A stretch of DNA of 64,000 nt from NCBI RefSeq assembly GCF_003815975.1, contig NZ_CP033932.1, positions 2,399,501-2,463,500 on the forward strand. Direction: 5' to 3'. The notes below the pieces were generated by a model. That model was given only the letters and a program-made list of their open reading frames with translations. It ran no database searches and was not told where the DNA came from. The translations under genes and the position numbers were made by a program. This DNA is from Chryseobacterium bernardetii (GTDB lineage Bacteria > Bacteroidota > Bacteroidia > Flavobacteriales > Weeksellaceae). Shown in pieces: positions 45,270 through 53,967 of the stretch (the stretch's first letter is position 1; the number at the start of each line of letters is the position of its first letter).

Positions 45270-47834
45270 ATGAAAATTTTTGGTAAAAATACAGAAGGCT
45301 CTAATAAGAGAGGCCTTTCAGATCAAAGTCCAAGCGAACAGAATTTCGAGGGTTTTGTACGTGTCAGGGGAGCCAAGGAACACAATCTAAAAGATGTTGA
45401 TGTCGATATTCCGAGAAATAAACTTGTCGTGTTTACGGGGATATCGGGTTCCGGTAAATCTTCTCTTGCATTCGGTACGATCTATGCGGAAGCACAGCGA
45501 AGATATCTGGAATCAGTTTCACCCTATGCAAGACGTTTATTTAATCAAATGAATGTTCCGGAAGTCAGTGCCATTCATGGACTTCCCCCGGCTGTTGCCC
45601 TGCAACAGAGCAGGGGAGGAACTACCGTCCGCTCTACAGTGGGAAGTGTAACGACTATTTCCAATTTATTGAGGATGTTATATTCCCGGGCAGGGGATTA
45701 TCCGCCCAAACAGTCTATCATCTATGCAGAAGGATTTTCTCCCAACACGCCGGAAGGAGCATGTCCTGTATGCCATGGTATCGGACGCATCTACGATGTC
45801 ACAGAAAAATCGATGGTACCGGATGATTCCCTGACAATACGTGAACGGGCTGTGGCTGCCTGGCCTTCGGCTTGGCAAGGGCAAAATCTCCGGGAGATTT
45901 TGATGACTTTAGGATTTGATGTCGATAAGCCGTGGAAGGATCTGCCGAAAAAAGAACGGGACTGGATCCTGTTTACCGATGAAACACCTACAGTACCCGT
46001 TTATTCAGGGCTGTCTGCAGCGGAGGTAAACCGGGCAGTGAAAATGAAATTGCCGCCAAGTTATATGGGAACTTTTACCGGTGCCAAACGCTATGTTCTG
46101 CAAACATTTGCAAATACCAACAGTCAGATGATGAAGAGGCGGGTATCACAGTATATGCTGAATACGGAATGTTCGGAATGTCACGGAAAGAGATTAAAAA
46201 AAGAATCTTTGGCTGTAAAATTTGAGGGATTCGACATCGCTGATCTATCCAATCAGTCGTTATCTCAGCTGATGGCCATTTTTACCCCATATGCGGAAGG
46301 TAGATTTTTATCTAAAGATAAGGATAAACATCCTGAGAAAGCTATCGTTGCCCAAAATATTGCGATCGATCTCGTTGCACGGCTAAAAATCATGATTGAT
46401 CTCGGTCTGGGGTATCTTTCGCTGGAGCGGAGCACGCCAAGTATTTCCCCCGGCGAGTTACAGCGGTTAAGGCTGGCGACACAGGTACACTCAAATCTGT
46501 TTGGCGTAATTTACGTTCTGGATGAACCCTCTGCGGGTCTTCATCCTGCAGATACAGAAGCCTTGTTGGCTGTTTTGATAAAATTGAAAGATGCAGGCAA
46601 TTCAATGTTTATCGTAGAGCATGAGGTGGACATTATCCGGCATTGTGACTGGGTTGTGGATGTTGGGCCACAGGCGGGAGCCAATGGCGGGGAAATATTA
46701 TATAGCGGTCCCCTGGAAGGACTGCAATCTGTAGAAAGGTCGGTAACCCGTCATTATATTGATCCGGTTCCTGTCACCAAAGAGGTTGTCAGGAAAGCTG
46801 AACACTGGCTGCGTGCGATCAATGTCACCAGAAATAATATCCAAAACCTGGACGTGTCAATTCCCTTGGGCGTTCTCACCAGTATTACAGGTACTTCAGG
46901 GTCAGGTAAAAGCAGTCTGGTAAGTCAGGCACTGGTAGAGCTGATATCGGATTATTTGGGACAGGATATGGAGGAAAGTAGTGATGAACAGCCTGAACTA
47001 TCACAGGAAACCAATATTCATACTTCAGGCGTTATCACAACCGGCATGGAACACATCAAACGGCTGGTACGAGTTGACCAAAAGCCAATTGGCAGAACAC
47101 CACGTTCAAATCTGGCAACTTATACGGGGCTGTTTGACAGGGTAAGGCAATTATTTGCTGAAACTGAGCTAGCCAAAAAAAGGAAGTATGATGTGGGACG
47201 TTTTTCTTTTAATGTAGCCAAGGGACGATGTGCACACTGCAAAGGAGAAGGATTTGTTATGGTAGAACTGTTATTCCTTCCCAGTGTTTATACACCATGT
47301 CCGACCTGTAAGGGAACCCGGTATAATGACAAAACACTGGAAGTAAAGTATGACGATAAAAATATTGCCGAAGTTTTGGACATGACTGTGGATCAGGCCT
47401 GGGATTTTTTCAGCAGCGACAGGTCTTTAAGGCAAAGTCTTGAAGTCCTCAGACAGGTCGGTTTGGGTTATATACGTCTTGGACAGCCAGCCACAGAATT
47501 ATCCGGGGGAGAAGCACAGCGTATCAAATTGGCATCGGAACTGCAGCGTACGCAAAAAGGGAAAACCTTGTACGTTTTGGACGAACCAACGACAGGACTG
47601 CATCCGTCTGATGTGGAAAAATTGATAGGTCAGCTGAATTTTTTGGTTGATGCCGGAAATACGGTGATTACGGTTGAACATGATATGCATGTTGTGGCTT
47701 CCAGTGACTGGGTTATAGATCTGGGACCCGGTGCGGGTAAAGATGGCGGAAAGATAATTGCTGAAGGAGCTCCCAGGGATGTAGCTAAGAATAAGCAAAG
47801 CAAAACAGCTAAATATTTGGCTGCCTATGTTTAA
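45270..47834 (+). CDS. uvrA: UvrA-family excinuclease ATPase lacking the UvrB-binding domain (UvrA2 type)
   Basis: This 854-residue protein has both ABC halves: GISGSGKSSLAF with YVLDEPSAGLHP, and GTSGSGKSSLVS with YVLDEPTTGLHP. Zinc-binding pairs are CPVCHG, CSECHG and CAHCKG...CPTCKG. Normal UvrA has about 940 residues. Here the text passes from LLRMLYSRAGDYPP straight to EGACPVCHG within about 30 residues, where housekeeping UvrA has a domain of about 130 residues that binds UvrB. Such short UvrA2 forms are known in DNA-damage or antibiotic tolerance. It sits in the iron-ADH operon, while uvrB is in the adjacent divergent unit. Confidence 0.88.
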   Translation: MKIFGKNTEGSNKRGLSDQSPSEQNFEGFVRVRGAKEHNLKDVDVDIPRNKLVVFTGISGSGKSSLAFGTIYAEAQRRYLESVSPYARRLFNQMNVPEVSAIHGLPPAVALQQSRGGTTVRSTVGSVTTISNLLRMLYSRAGDYPPKQSIIYAEGFSPNTPEGACPVCHGIGRIYDVTEKSMVPDDSLTIRERAVAAWPSAWQGQNLREILMTLGFDVDKPWKDLPKKERDWILFTDETPTVPVYSGLSAAEVNRAVKMKLPPSYMGTFTGAKRYVLQTFANTNSQMMKRRVSQYMLNTECSECHGKRLKKESLAVKFEGFDIADLSNQSLSQLMAIFTPYAEGRFLSKDKDKHPEKAIVAQNIAIDLVARLKIMIDLGLGYLSLERSTPSISPGELQRLRLATQVHSNLFGVIYVLDEPSAGLHPADTEALLAVLIKLKDAGNSMFIVEHEVDIIRHCDWVVDVGPQAGANGGEILYSGPLEGLQSVERSVTRHYIDPVPVTKEVVRKAEHWLRAINVTRNNIQNLDVSIPLGVLTSITGTSGSGKSSLVSQALVELISDYLGQDMEESSDEQPELSQETNIHTSGVITTGMEHIKRLVRVDQKPIGRTPRSNLATYTGLFDRVRQLFAETELAKKRKYDVGRFSFNVAKGRCAHCKGEGFVMVELLFLPSVYTPCPTCKGTRYNDKTLEVKYDDKNIAEVLDMTVDQAWDFFSSDRSLRQSLEVLRQVGLGYIRLGQPATELSGGEAQRIKLASELQRTQKGKTLYVLDEPTTGLHPSDVEKLIGQLNFLVDAGNTVITVEHDMHVVASSDWVIDLGPGAGKDGGKIIAEGAPRDVAKNKQSKTAKYLAAYV

Positions 47835-47887
47835 AAAATGAAAATTAAAGGACGAAATGTCCGCTATTAACAAAATAAATATGTCGT

Positions 47888-48142
47888 ATGAATACAGACG
47901 TAATTGGACTCATTGCAGGTGTCTTAACTTCATTTGCAATGATGCCCCAATTGATAAAGGTGATAAGAACCAGAAATGCGGATGACATTTCAATCTTAAC
48001 ACTTATTGTTTTACTTTCAGGCCTTTCCCTGTGGGTCTGGTATGGAATCATGAAACAAGATTGGCAGATCATCCTATCGAATGCCTTTGCCGTTCTGGTC
48101 AATTTATCCCTCCTGGCTTACTGTATTATTTCCAGAAAGTGA
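47888..48142 (+). CDS. SemiSWEET / PQ-loop sugar transporter
   Basis: This 84-residue protein has three membrane helices and the PQ-loop signature SFAMMPQLIKVIRTRNADDI, followed by LSLWVWYGIM. It matches bacterial SemiSWEETs, which dimerise into a uniporter for sugars. It lies 53 bp after uvrA. Export or import of a sugar that feeds the pentose-phosphate cycle is possible, but the substrate cannot be read from sequence. Confidence 0.85.
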   Translation: MNTDVIGLIAGVLTSFAMMPQLIKVIRTRNADDISILTLIVLLSGLSLWVWYGIMKQDWQIILSNAFAVLVNLSLLAYCIISRK

Positions 48143-48256
48143 TTTAACAGGTGCAGATCCGAAATGTATGGCACACTGCGATCAAATCTGGCGGCTGCGA
48201 AAATTGGGATTAAGTAAATTTTATTTGGTCAATAGTAAATATATAAAGACTTAAGT

Positions 48257-49162
48257 ATGAAATCTTATCGGATAACTCCCGTAAATTTAAGCGACAGTTC
48301 TAAATTGGATTCCAGACTGGAGCACCGGAGGACTTTTAATCTTCCGAACTGTGAGCTCAACATATTTGAAACATTTCATAAAAGTGACAATGTAATACTT
48401 TCATATAGTGGTGGATTGGTGGTTTCAAGTATGATGAGAGGTAAAAAAGTGATGTCCGTGGAGGGTCAGGAGGCATTTGACTTTCTGCCCGGTCAAAGTG
48501 TGATCCTTCCTGACGGACTAACCATGAATGTAGGTTTTCCAGACGCAGATGAAAATCGTCCCGTGCAATGTATCACTCTTACACTGGACTGGAATACTGT
48601 TCACAAAAATCTTGACTATCTAAATGAGAGATATTCAAATCATCAGGCACCTTTTGAATGGAAACTTGATTTTTCGCATCAGCATTTCGAGAATAGCATG
48701 GAGCTGGTAGCAAGTCTCAATAAGCTTGTTAACCTTAGTATGGAGGAAGGTTTTGCAAAAGAGGCAATTGCGGACCTGTCTCTTAAAGTACTTCTATTAA
48801 GGCTTCTTCAGACCCAGAACCGTTTGTCAGTGAACAGCAATCAATCAATGTATGACAATCGAATTCAACCGGCAATCAATTATGTGCATAAGCATCTTAC
48901 GGAAAAAATAACTGTTGAAAAGATGGCAAGAGAATGCTGTTTGAGCCAATCATCTTTTTATCAATATTTTAAAAATATACTGGGCATAACTCCACTGGAA
49001 TTTGTTCTGCGTACACGCATAGACCATGCAAAAAAAATAATGGCTGACAGTTCCGTTACTGTGACCGAAGCCTGTTATGCATCAGGTTTTAATAATGTGA
49101 ATCATTTCATTAAAATTTTTAAAAGGCTTGAGGGGCTTTCTCCGGGCCAATATAGACACTGA
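48257..49162 (+). CDS. AraC-family regulator next to fdhA
   Basis: This 301-residue protein has an AraC N-terminal-type sensor domain (SYSGGLVVSSMMRGKKVMSV, FLPGQSVILPDGLTMNVGFP) and a C-terminal DNA-binding domain with VEKMARECCLSQSSFYQYFK and VTEACYASGFNNVNHFIKIF, ending LEGLSPGQYRH. This sensor type is common in regulators of aldehyde/alcohol-stress genes. It converges with fdhA across a bidirectional terminator. It is the second AraC candidate for the island's shared promoters and the more likely one for fdhA. Confidence 0.88.
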   Translation: MKSYRITPVNLSDSSKLDSRLEHRRTFNLPNCELNIFETFHKSDNVILSYSGGLVVSSMMRGKKVMSVEGQEAFDFLPGQSVILPDGLTMNVGFPDADENRPVQCITLTLDWNTVHKNLDYLNERYSNHQAPFEWKLDFSHQHFENSMELVASLNKLVNLSMEEGFAKEAIADLSLKVLLLRLLQTQNRLSVNSNQSMYDNRIQPAINYVHKHLTEKITVEKMARECCLSQSSFYQYFKNILGITPLEFVLRTRIDHAKKIMADSSVTVTEACYASGFNNVNHFIKIFKRLEGLSPGQYRH

Positions 49163-49218
49163 TTAACGCAAAGTGCGCGTTAAATAGGTATGTAATTGGT
49201 TAAGCTGAGAAATTAAAA

Positions 49219-49258
49219 AAAGGTGGGACATTTATTCGATGCCCCACCTTTACTTTTT
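49219..49258. terminator. Bidirectional terminator between araC and fdhA
   Basis: AAAGGTGGG (49219-49227) pairs with CCCACCTTT (49243-49251) around a 15-nt loop. A T-rich tract follows on the plus strand and another on the minus strand. Confidence 0.8.
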
Positions 49259-49277
49259 ATTTTCGCTCTACATGAGT

Positions 49278-50477
49278 TTACGAACGGTTTTTTATCATGC
49301 CATGTGGATCGATAATAAACTTTTTGCTTGAACCATCCGAAAAGTCTTTATAGGCTTGTGGTGCTTCGTCAAGACTGATAACCTGCGGGTTCATGATCGT
49401 TTTCATCGAGATACGGCCCCATAGAATGGCCTGCATAATTTGATAGTTGTAACGTCCAATTGGAGCCATTCCCGTTTGAATATGCAATGACTTAAGCCAA
49501 CCTTTTCCCCAGTCGACAGTCAGTTTACCGTGCTTAGCGTTCTCATCACGTCCTCCTGGGTCAGAAGGAGTATAGATACCTGGAATCCCTATACCTCCGC
49601 TTGCGCGGACAACATCGAAAAGATCATTGATAACTGCATTGGGATTTTCTTTTTTGTAGTCTTCATCACCATGTCCATGTGCCTCATAACCTACGGCATC
49701 CACACCGGCATCCACTTCCGGTACTCCGAGAATCTGTTCGATCTGTTCTGCTACACTGGCATCAAGGGTAAGATCAACAGTTTCCATTCCCGCCTGTTTG
49801 ACAAGTTCCAACCGCTCCTTGTTCATATCTCCCACAATAACGCAGGAAGCTCCAAGAAGCTTTGCTGATTCTGCAGCACAGCGTCCCACTGGTCCAGCAC
49901 CAGCAATATAAACAGTAGATCCTGTTGTAACACCAGCAGCATACGCGCCATGATATCCTGTTGGGAGAATGTCAGATACTAATGTGAGATCTAAAATCTT
50001 TTCCAGCGCTTGTTCTCTATCTGGAAACTTAAGGAGCTGAAAGTCAGCATAGGGGATAAGACAATATTCAGATTGGCCACCTAACCAGCCTCCCAGGTCA
50101 AACCCATAAGCGCCAACAGGAGCATCCGGATTAACGGTCTCGCAGACGTCGGTATTTCCATTTTTACAGTTTCTGCACCGTCCGCAGGAAACGTTGAAAG
50201 GGACTGAAACGATGTCACCTACCTTGATGAATTCTACGTCTTTTCCAATTTCAACTACTTCGCCTGTGATTTCATGACCCAATACGTGTCCCACAGGTAC
50301 TGAGAAACGTCCCCTAAAAATGTGCTGGTCACTGCCACAAATATTTGTGGAGACCACTTTAATGATTACCGCATGATGAATGTCCTTTCCCTTGGGGTTC
50401 TGGAATGTGGGATAGGCAATTTCATTTACTTCTAAGTTCCATGGGCCTTTGTAGACCACTCCTCTGTTACTAGCCAT
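49278..50477 (-). CDS. fdhA: Glutathione-independent formaldehyde dehydrogenase
   Basis: At 399 residues this matches the Pseudomonas putida-type formaldehyde dehydrogenase in length and layout. Catalytic zinc ligands are in NICGSDQHIFRGR and LGHEITGE; the structural zinc loop is CGRCRNCKNGNTDVC; the NAD site is YIAGAGPVGRCAAE. The family-specific GAYGFDLGGWLGGQSEY is present. It oxidises formaldehyde to formate (or dismutates aldehydes) with tightly bound NAD and without glutathione, fitting Bacteroidota. No formate dehydrogenase is visible nearby. It stands at the right edge of the aldehyde island. Confidence 0.92.
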   Translation of the reverse strand: MASNRGVVYKGPWNLEVNEIAYPTFQNPKGKDIHHAVIIKVVSTNICGSDQHIFRGRFSVPVGHVLGHEITGEVVEIGKDVEFIKVGDIVSVPFNVSCGRCRNCKNGNTDVCETVNPDAPVGAYGFDLGGWLGGQSEYCLIPYADFQLLKFPDREQALEKILDLTLVSDILPTGYHGAYAAGVTTGSTVYIAGAGPVGRCAAESAKLLGASCVIVGDMNKERLELVKQAGMETVDLTLDASVAEQIEQILGVPEVDAGVDAVGYEAHGHGDEDYKKENPNAVINDLFDVVRASGGIGIPGIYTPSDPGGRDENAKHGKLTVDWGKGWLKSLHIQTGMAPIGRYNYQIMQAILWGRISMKTIMNPQVISLDEAPQAYKDFSDGSSKKFIIDPHGMIKNRS

Positions 50478-50866
50478 AATGTTTTATTTTGATGGTTTAT
50501 AAATGTTTGTATTCCCTCATTCTGTGAGGATTATATATTAAAATTAAGCAATATTTAGTCCGATAAAACATGTTGAACTCAGTAACGGAGAATGCTTATT
50601 CTAATATCAAGGATCGTTCTATTGTTCTGTGATCCAGTTATGATGAGAATAGTAGAAACCTTGCTTTTTAAAGCACTTATAATTTATGGAGCGAGACCTA
50701 TTTTTGTAAGATTTTAGTATAAAATTTATCCAGTAATGTTTGGGAATAATGACTTACCAGAATTTTATTTTTGGGATAAACCAAATCTGTAATGAATACT
50801 AAACGCGAATAAGTAAGATATGAATCAGTAAAAGAAATTACTGGAATCATTTTCAAAAAAATGCAT

Positions 50867-50899
50867 AACCGCCAGCTTCTAAAGCCTGACGGTTTTTTT
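50867..50899 (+). terminator. Terminator-like hairpin upstream of the tra leader
   Basis: AACCG-c-CAG (50867-50875) pairs with CTG-a-CGGTT (50886-50894), with one mismatch and a 10-nt loop, followed by a run of seven T. It would block read-through into traE. Confidence 0.6.
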
Positions 50900-50999
50900 G
50901 TTTCCCGGTACTCACATTAGGAAAACAACGGCAAACTTAGTACCTCTCATACCACCAGCCCCCAACTCTGATACTATCTGCAACACCTTTGTTTCCAAG

Positions 51000-51013
51000 C
51001 CCGCATAGGCGGG
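51000..51013 (+). promoter_or_regulatory. GC hairpin in the traE leader
   Basis: CCCGC-atag-GCGGG, 27 bp before the traE start codon. Such a stem in the leader could affect traE-operon expression; tra leaders of CTnDOT-like elements are known to be controlled by attenuation and small RNA. Confidence 0.4.
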
Positions 51014-51040
51014 TATTACAAACTTAAAATGTAATGAAAC

Positions 51041-51349
51041 ATGAAAAAATCAAGACAAAAAATTCTGCTGGCGTTGCTGTTTATTTCGCTTATCAGCAAT
51101 GGGACTTTTGCGCAGGGAAATGGTGCTGCAGGTATCCAGGAAGCCACGCAGATGGTTACAAGCTATTTTGATCCGGCAACAAAGCTGATCTATGCTATCG
51201 GTGCTGTGGTCGGACTGATCGGAGGTGTTAAAGTGTACAACAAATTCAGTTCGGGTGACCCTGACACTTCAAAGACAGCGGCGAGCTGGTTCGGCGCCTG
51301 TATATTCCTGATTGTCGCTGCGACCATTTTGCGATCATTTTTCCTTTAG
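51041..51349 (+). CDS. traE: TraE (DUF4134), VirB2-like pilin subunit
   Basis: This 102-residue protein has a signal peptide (cleavage near TFAQG) and two hydrophobic helices (ATKLIYAIGAVVGLIGGVKV and FGACIFLIVAATILRSFF) separated by a short polar loop. That is the DUF4134/TraE pattern, which resembles type IV secretion pilins. It starts the traE-traQ operon, which builds the mating channel. The next gene, a methylase, is an extra one that is not part of the usual order. Confidence 0.9.
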   Translation: MKKSRQKILLALLFISLISNGTFAQGNGAAGIQEATQMVTSYFDPATKLIYAIGAVVGLIGGVKVYNKFSSGDPDTSKTAASWFGACIFLIVAATILRSFFL

Positions 51350-51375
51350 GCTAACCCGATTAATTTTTTTCAATT

Positions 51376-52230
51376 ATGGCAAAAAATAAGATGGTTACGC
51401 CACTGACGTATTATGGCGGAAAGCAACAGCTGGCCAAGATCATTATACCGCTTATTCCACCCCATTATACCTACGTTGAACCGTTTGTTGGGGGAGGAGC
51501 GATATTCTGGTCAAAACCAAGGTCTGAGGTTGAGGTGATCAACGATTACAACCGTGAGCTGATCAATTTTTACGAGATGGTCAAAAATCAGTTTGTTGAA
51601 CTGGAAAAAATGATCCGAATAACGCTTCACAGTAGATCCCTTCATAGCGATGCGCTGGTGATCTATAACAATCCCCATCTCTTTGACAGATTACAACGAG
51701 CCTGGGCAGTCTGGGTTCTATGCAATCAGTCTTTCAGCGCAAAGATCGGTGATTCATGGGGTTATGATGTTCGGGATCAGACTTCCACTAGAAGATTGAG
51801 TAATAAGCGAGCATCATTCTCCGAGGAATATGCTATACGACTTCAGAATGTTCAGATCGAAAATACGGATGCTATTCGGATTATTAATTCAAGAGATCAT
51901 GAAAAGGCTTTTCACTATTGTGATCCGCCTTATTTTAACAGTGACTGCGGTCATTACGACGGGTACAGCAAACATGATTTTGAATCTCTTCTATTATGCC
52001 TGTCCCGTGCAAAAGGCAAATTTCTATTGAGCAGTTATCCCAGTGATCTCCTGAACAAATTTAGCCGGGATCTTAATTGGCACACTGTCAAAATGCAGAA
52101 AGATGTACTGGTCGATAAACATTCCGGAAAAGTACCCAAGAAAAAGATCGAAGTGCTGACCGCCAACTATGACCTTGCTATCGTGCAGGGGACCCTAAAC
52201 TTTAAATCCCAAGAACATGAAAACCTATAA
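51376..52230 (+). CDS. D12-class DNA adenine methyltransferase (Dam-like)
   Basis: This 284-residue enzyme has N-terminal TPLTYYGGKQQLAKIIIP and YVEPFVGGGAIFWSKP (S-adenosylmethionine binding) and HYCDPPYFNSD, the DPPY catalytic motif for N6-adenine methylation. No restriction partner is nearby, so it is an orphan. It lies between traE (26 bp) and traF (14-bp overlap), where related elements have none, so it is co-expressed with the mating apparatus and could protect incoming DNA from restriction. Recognition site unknown. Confidence 0.9.
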   Translation: MAKNKMVTPLTYYGGKQQLAKIIIPLIPPHYTYVEPFVGGGAIFWSKPRSEVEVINDYNRELINFYEMVKNQFVELEKMIRITLHSRSLHSDALVIYNNPHLFDRLQRAWAVWVLCNQSFSAKIGDSWGYDVRDQTSTRRLSNKRASFSEEYAIRLQNVQIENTDAIRIINSRDHEKAFHYCDPPYFNSDCGHYDGYSKHDFESLLLCLSRAKGKFLLSSYPSDLLNKFSRDLNWHTVKMQKDVLVDKHSGKVPKKKIEVLTANYDLAIVQGTLNFKSQEHENL

Positions 52231-52585
52231 CATCAATAAAGGTATCGGCTGTACAGTCGAATTTAAAGGGTTGAAAGCGCAGTATCTCTTCGGATTTGCC
52301 GGAGGATTGTTATTGGTCCTGATCCTGGTTATGGTGCTGTACATGGCTGACGTAAATATGTATATCTGCCTTTCGGTCGGCTGTATTTCTGCATCGCTGA
52401 TTGTTTGGAAAACTTTCAGTCTGAACAACAAGTACGGTGAACATGGGCTGATGAAGCTAGGTGCGAAAAGAAAGCATCCACAATTTATCATCACCCGTAA
52501 ACCTGTACAATCTTACCTTAAATACTCGGTTGCAAAAGGTGAGAAAATCCAAAATTTTAACACTAAATCTTCAAGGCTATCATGA
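52217..52585 (+). CDS. traF: TraF (DUF4133), VirB3-like membrane protein
   Basis: This 122-residue protein has NKGIGCTVEFKGLKAQYLFG at the N-terminus, two adjacent membrane helices (GGLLLVLILVMVLYMADV, ICLSVGCISASLIVW) and a basic C-terminus. This is the DUF4133/TraF pattern. It overlaps the methylase end by 14 bp and traG by 4 bp. VirB3-type proteins anchor the channel ATPase in the inner membrane. Confidence 0.88.
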   Translation: MKTYNINKGIGCTVEFKGLKAQYLFGFAGGLLLVLILVMVLYMADVNMYICLSVGCISASLIVWKTFSLNNKYGEHGLMKLGAKRKHPQFIITRKPVQSYLKYSVAKGEKIQNFNTKSSRLS

Positions 52586-53949
52586 GAAATATCTCTAAAA
52601 CAACTACGTTAGAAAGCCGTTTTCCCCTCCTTGCAATTGAGAACGATTGTATTATATCGAAAGAAGGAGACCTTACGGTGTGTTTCCGTGTAAGGCTACC
52701 GGAAATTTTTACGGTGGGCACGGATGTATACGAATCCATTCATTCCTCATGGAGTAAAGCGATCAAGACTTTGCCTGATTATAGTATCCTGCACAAACAG
52801 GACTGGTATTTAAAGGAAAACTATCAGCCGGATCTTGAAAGAATTGAACATAGTTTTTTGTCGCGTTCTTTCCAGCTGCATTTTAATGAGCGGCCGTTTC
52901 TGAACCACTACTGTTATATTTTCCTTACAAAGACCACAAAAGCAAGGATGCAGTCCCAGAGCAATTTTAGCAGTTTGTGCAGGGGCAATCTTGTTCCAAA
53001 AGAAATAAGGGATAAGGAAGGAATGCGGCGTTTCTTGGAATCGGTAAGCCAGTTCCAGCGTATCATCAATGACAGTGGTCATATAACAATGGATCAGCTG
53101 GGTGAAGCTGAAATATTGGGGAGCGAAGGGAAAACCGGAATCCTTGAACAGTATTTTACACTGTCACGTGATGCCAATCCCGTTCTGCAGGATATGGCTC
53201 TGGGAGCAGAGGAACTTAGGATAGGAAGTAAGAGGATGGTACTTCATACCTTATCCAGTACAGACGATCTTCCGGGAGCTGTTTCAGACTGCAATCGCTA
53301 TGATAGGCTTTCCACAGATCGCAGTGATTGTATGTTGTCTTTTGCCAGTCCTGTGGGGCTGATGCTGAGCTGTGACCACATCTATAACCAGTACCTGTTC
53401 ATCGATAATAGTTCTGAAAACCTTAAGAAATTTGAGAAGTCCGCCAGAAATATGCACTCATTGGCACGTTATAGCCGGGCGAACCAGATCAATAAAGAAT
53501 GGATAGAGCGTTATCTGAATGAAGCACACTCCCACGGTTCACCATCGATCCGGGCTCATTATAATGTATTTGCGTGGAGTGAAGACCGCCAGGAGCTACG
53601 CAACCTGAAAAATGATGTCGGAAGTGCGCTTGCGTTAATGGAATGTAAGCCCCGTCATAATACCGTAGATGCTGCCACTTTATATTGGGCGGGAATTCCG
53701 GGCAATGCCGGAGATTTTCCTGCCGAAGAATCCTTTTACACTTTCATCGAACCGGCATTGTGTTTTTTTACGCAGGAGACCAACTATCAGAATTCACTTT
53801 CTCCTTTTGGGATCAAGCTTGCGGACAGGCTGACTGGGAAACCGGTGCATTTGGATATCAGTGATCTTCCCATGAAAAAGGGGATTATCACGAATAGAAA
53901 CCGTTTCATCTTAGGGCCATCTGGGGGTTGGCGGGCTATTCTTAATTGA
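52582..53949 (+). CDS. traG: TraG (VirB4-type ATPase), N-terminal portion ending inside Walker A
   Basis: This 455-residue frame covers the N-terminal and middle part of a Bacteroidetes TraG: LAIENDCIISKEGDLTVCFR, YWAGIPGNAGDFPAEESFYT and GIITNRNRFILGPSG. The frame then continues as GWRAILN and stops (TGA 53947-53949), exactly where GPSGSGKS should be. The stop lies in the loop of a strong hairpin (53923-53967). The rest of the protein continues in another frame after it. Either the gene is inactivated, or ribosomes bypass the hairpin; see the findings. Up to codon 448 (GGG, 53923-53925) the frame is intact. Confidence 0.88.
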   Translation: MRNISKTTTLESRFPLLAIENDCIISKEGDLTVCFRVRLPEIFTVGTDVYESIHSSWSKAIKTLPDYSILHKQDWYLKENYQPDLERIEHSFLSRSFQLHFNERPFLNHYCYIFLTKTTKARMQSQSNFSSLCRGNLVPKEIRDKEGMRRFLESVSQFQRIINDSGHITMDQLGEAEILGSEGKTGILEQYFTLSRDANPVLQDMALGAEELRIGSKRMVLHTLSSTDDLPGAVSDCNRYDRLSTDRSDCMLSFASPVGLMLSCDHIYNQYLFIDNSSENLKKFEKSARNMHSLARYSRANQINKEWIERYLNEAHSHGSPSIRAHYNVFAWSEDRQELRNLKNDVGSALALMECKPRHNTVDAATLYWAGIPGNAGDFPAEESFYTFIEPALCFFTQETNYQNSLSPFGIKLADRLTGKPVHLDISDLPMKKGIITNRNRFILGPSGGWRAILN

Positions 53950-53967
53950 GTAGCCCGCCAGCCCACC
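53923..53967 (+). repeat. Stable hairpin interrupting the traG Walker A codons
   Basis: TGGCGGGCTA (53929-53938) pairs perfectly with TAGCCCGCCA (53951-53960). The stem extends outward by a G-T pair and five G-C pairs with one bulged A (53923-53928 with 53961-53967). The loop has 12 nt and carries the TGA stop of the first frame. GC content is far above the flanks. No target duplication is evident. Confidence 0.85.

Larger units (their letters stand above)
50478..51040. other. Junction between the aldehyde island and the tra operon
   Basis: These 563 bp contain no gene. From left to right they hold the fdhA leader (with a small CCTCA/TGAGG hairpin at 50515-50529), an A/T-rich stretch without clear signals, a terminator-like hairpin (50867-50899), and the traE leader with a short GC hairpin (51000-51013). 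The tra promoter should lie between 50900 and 51030; I cannot point to a convincing -7 box. Confidence 0.5.
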
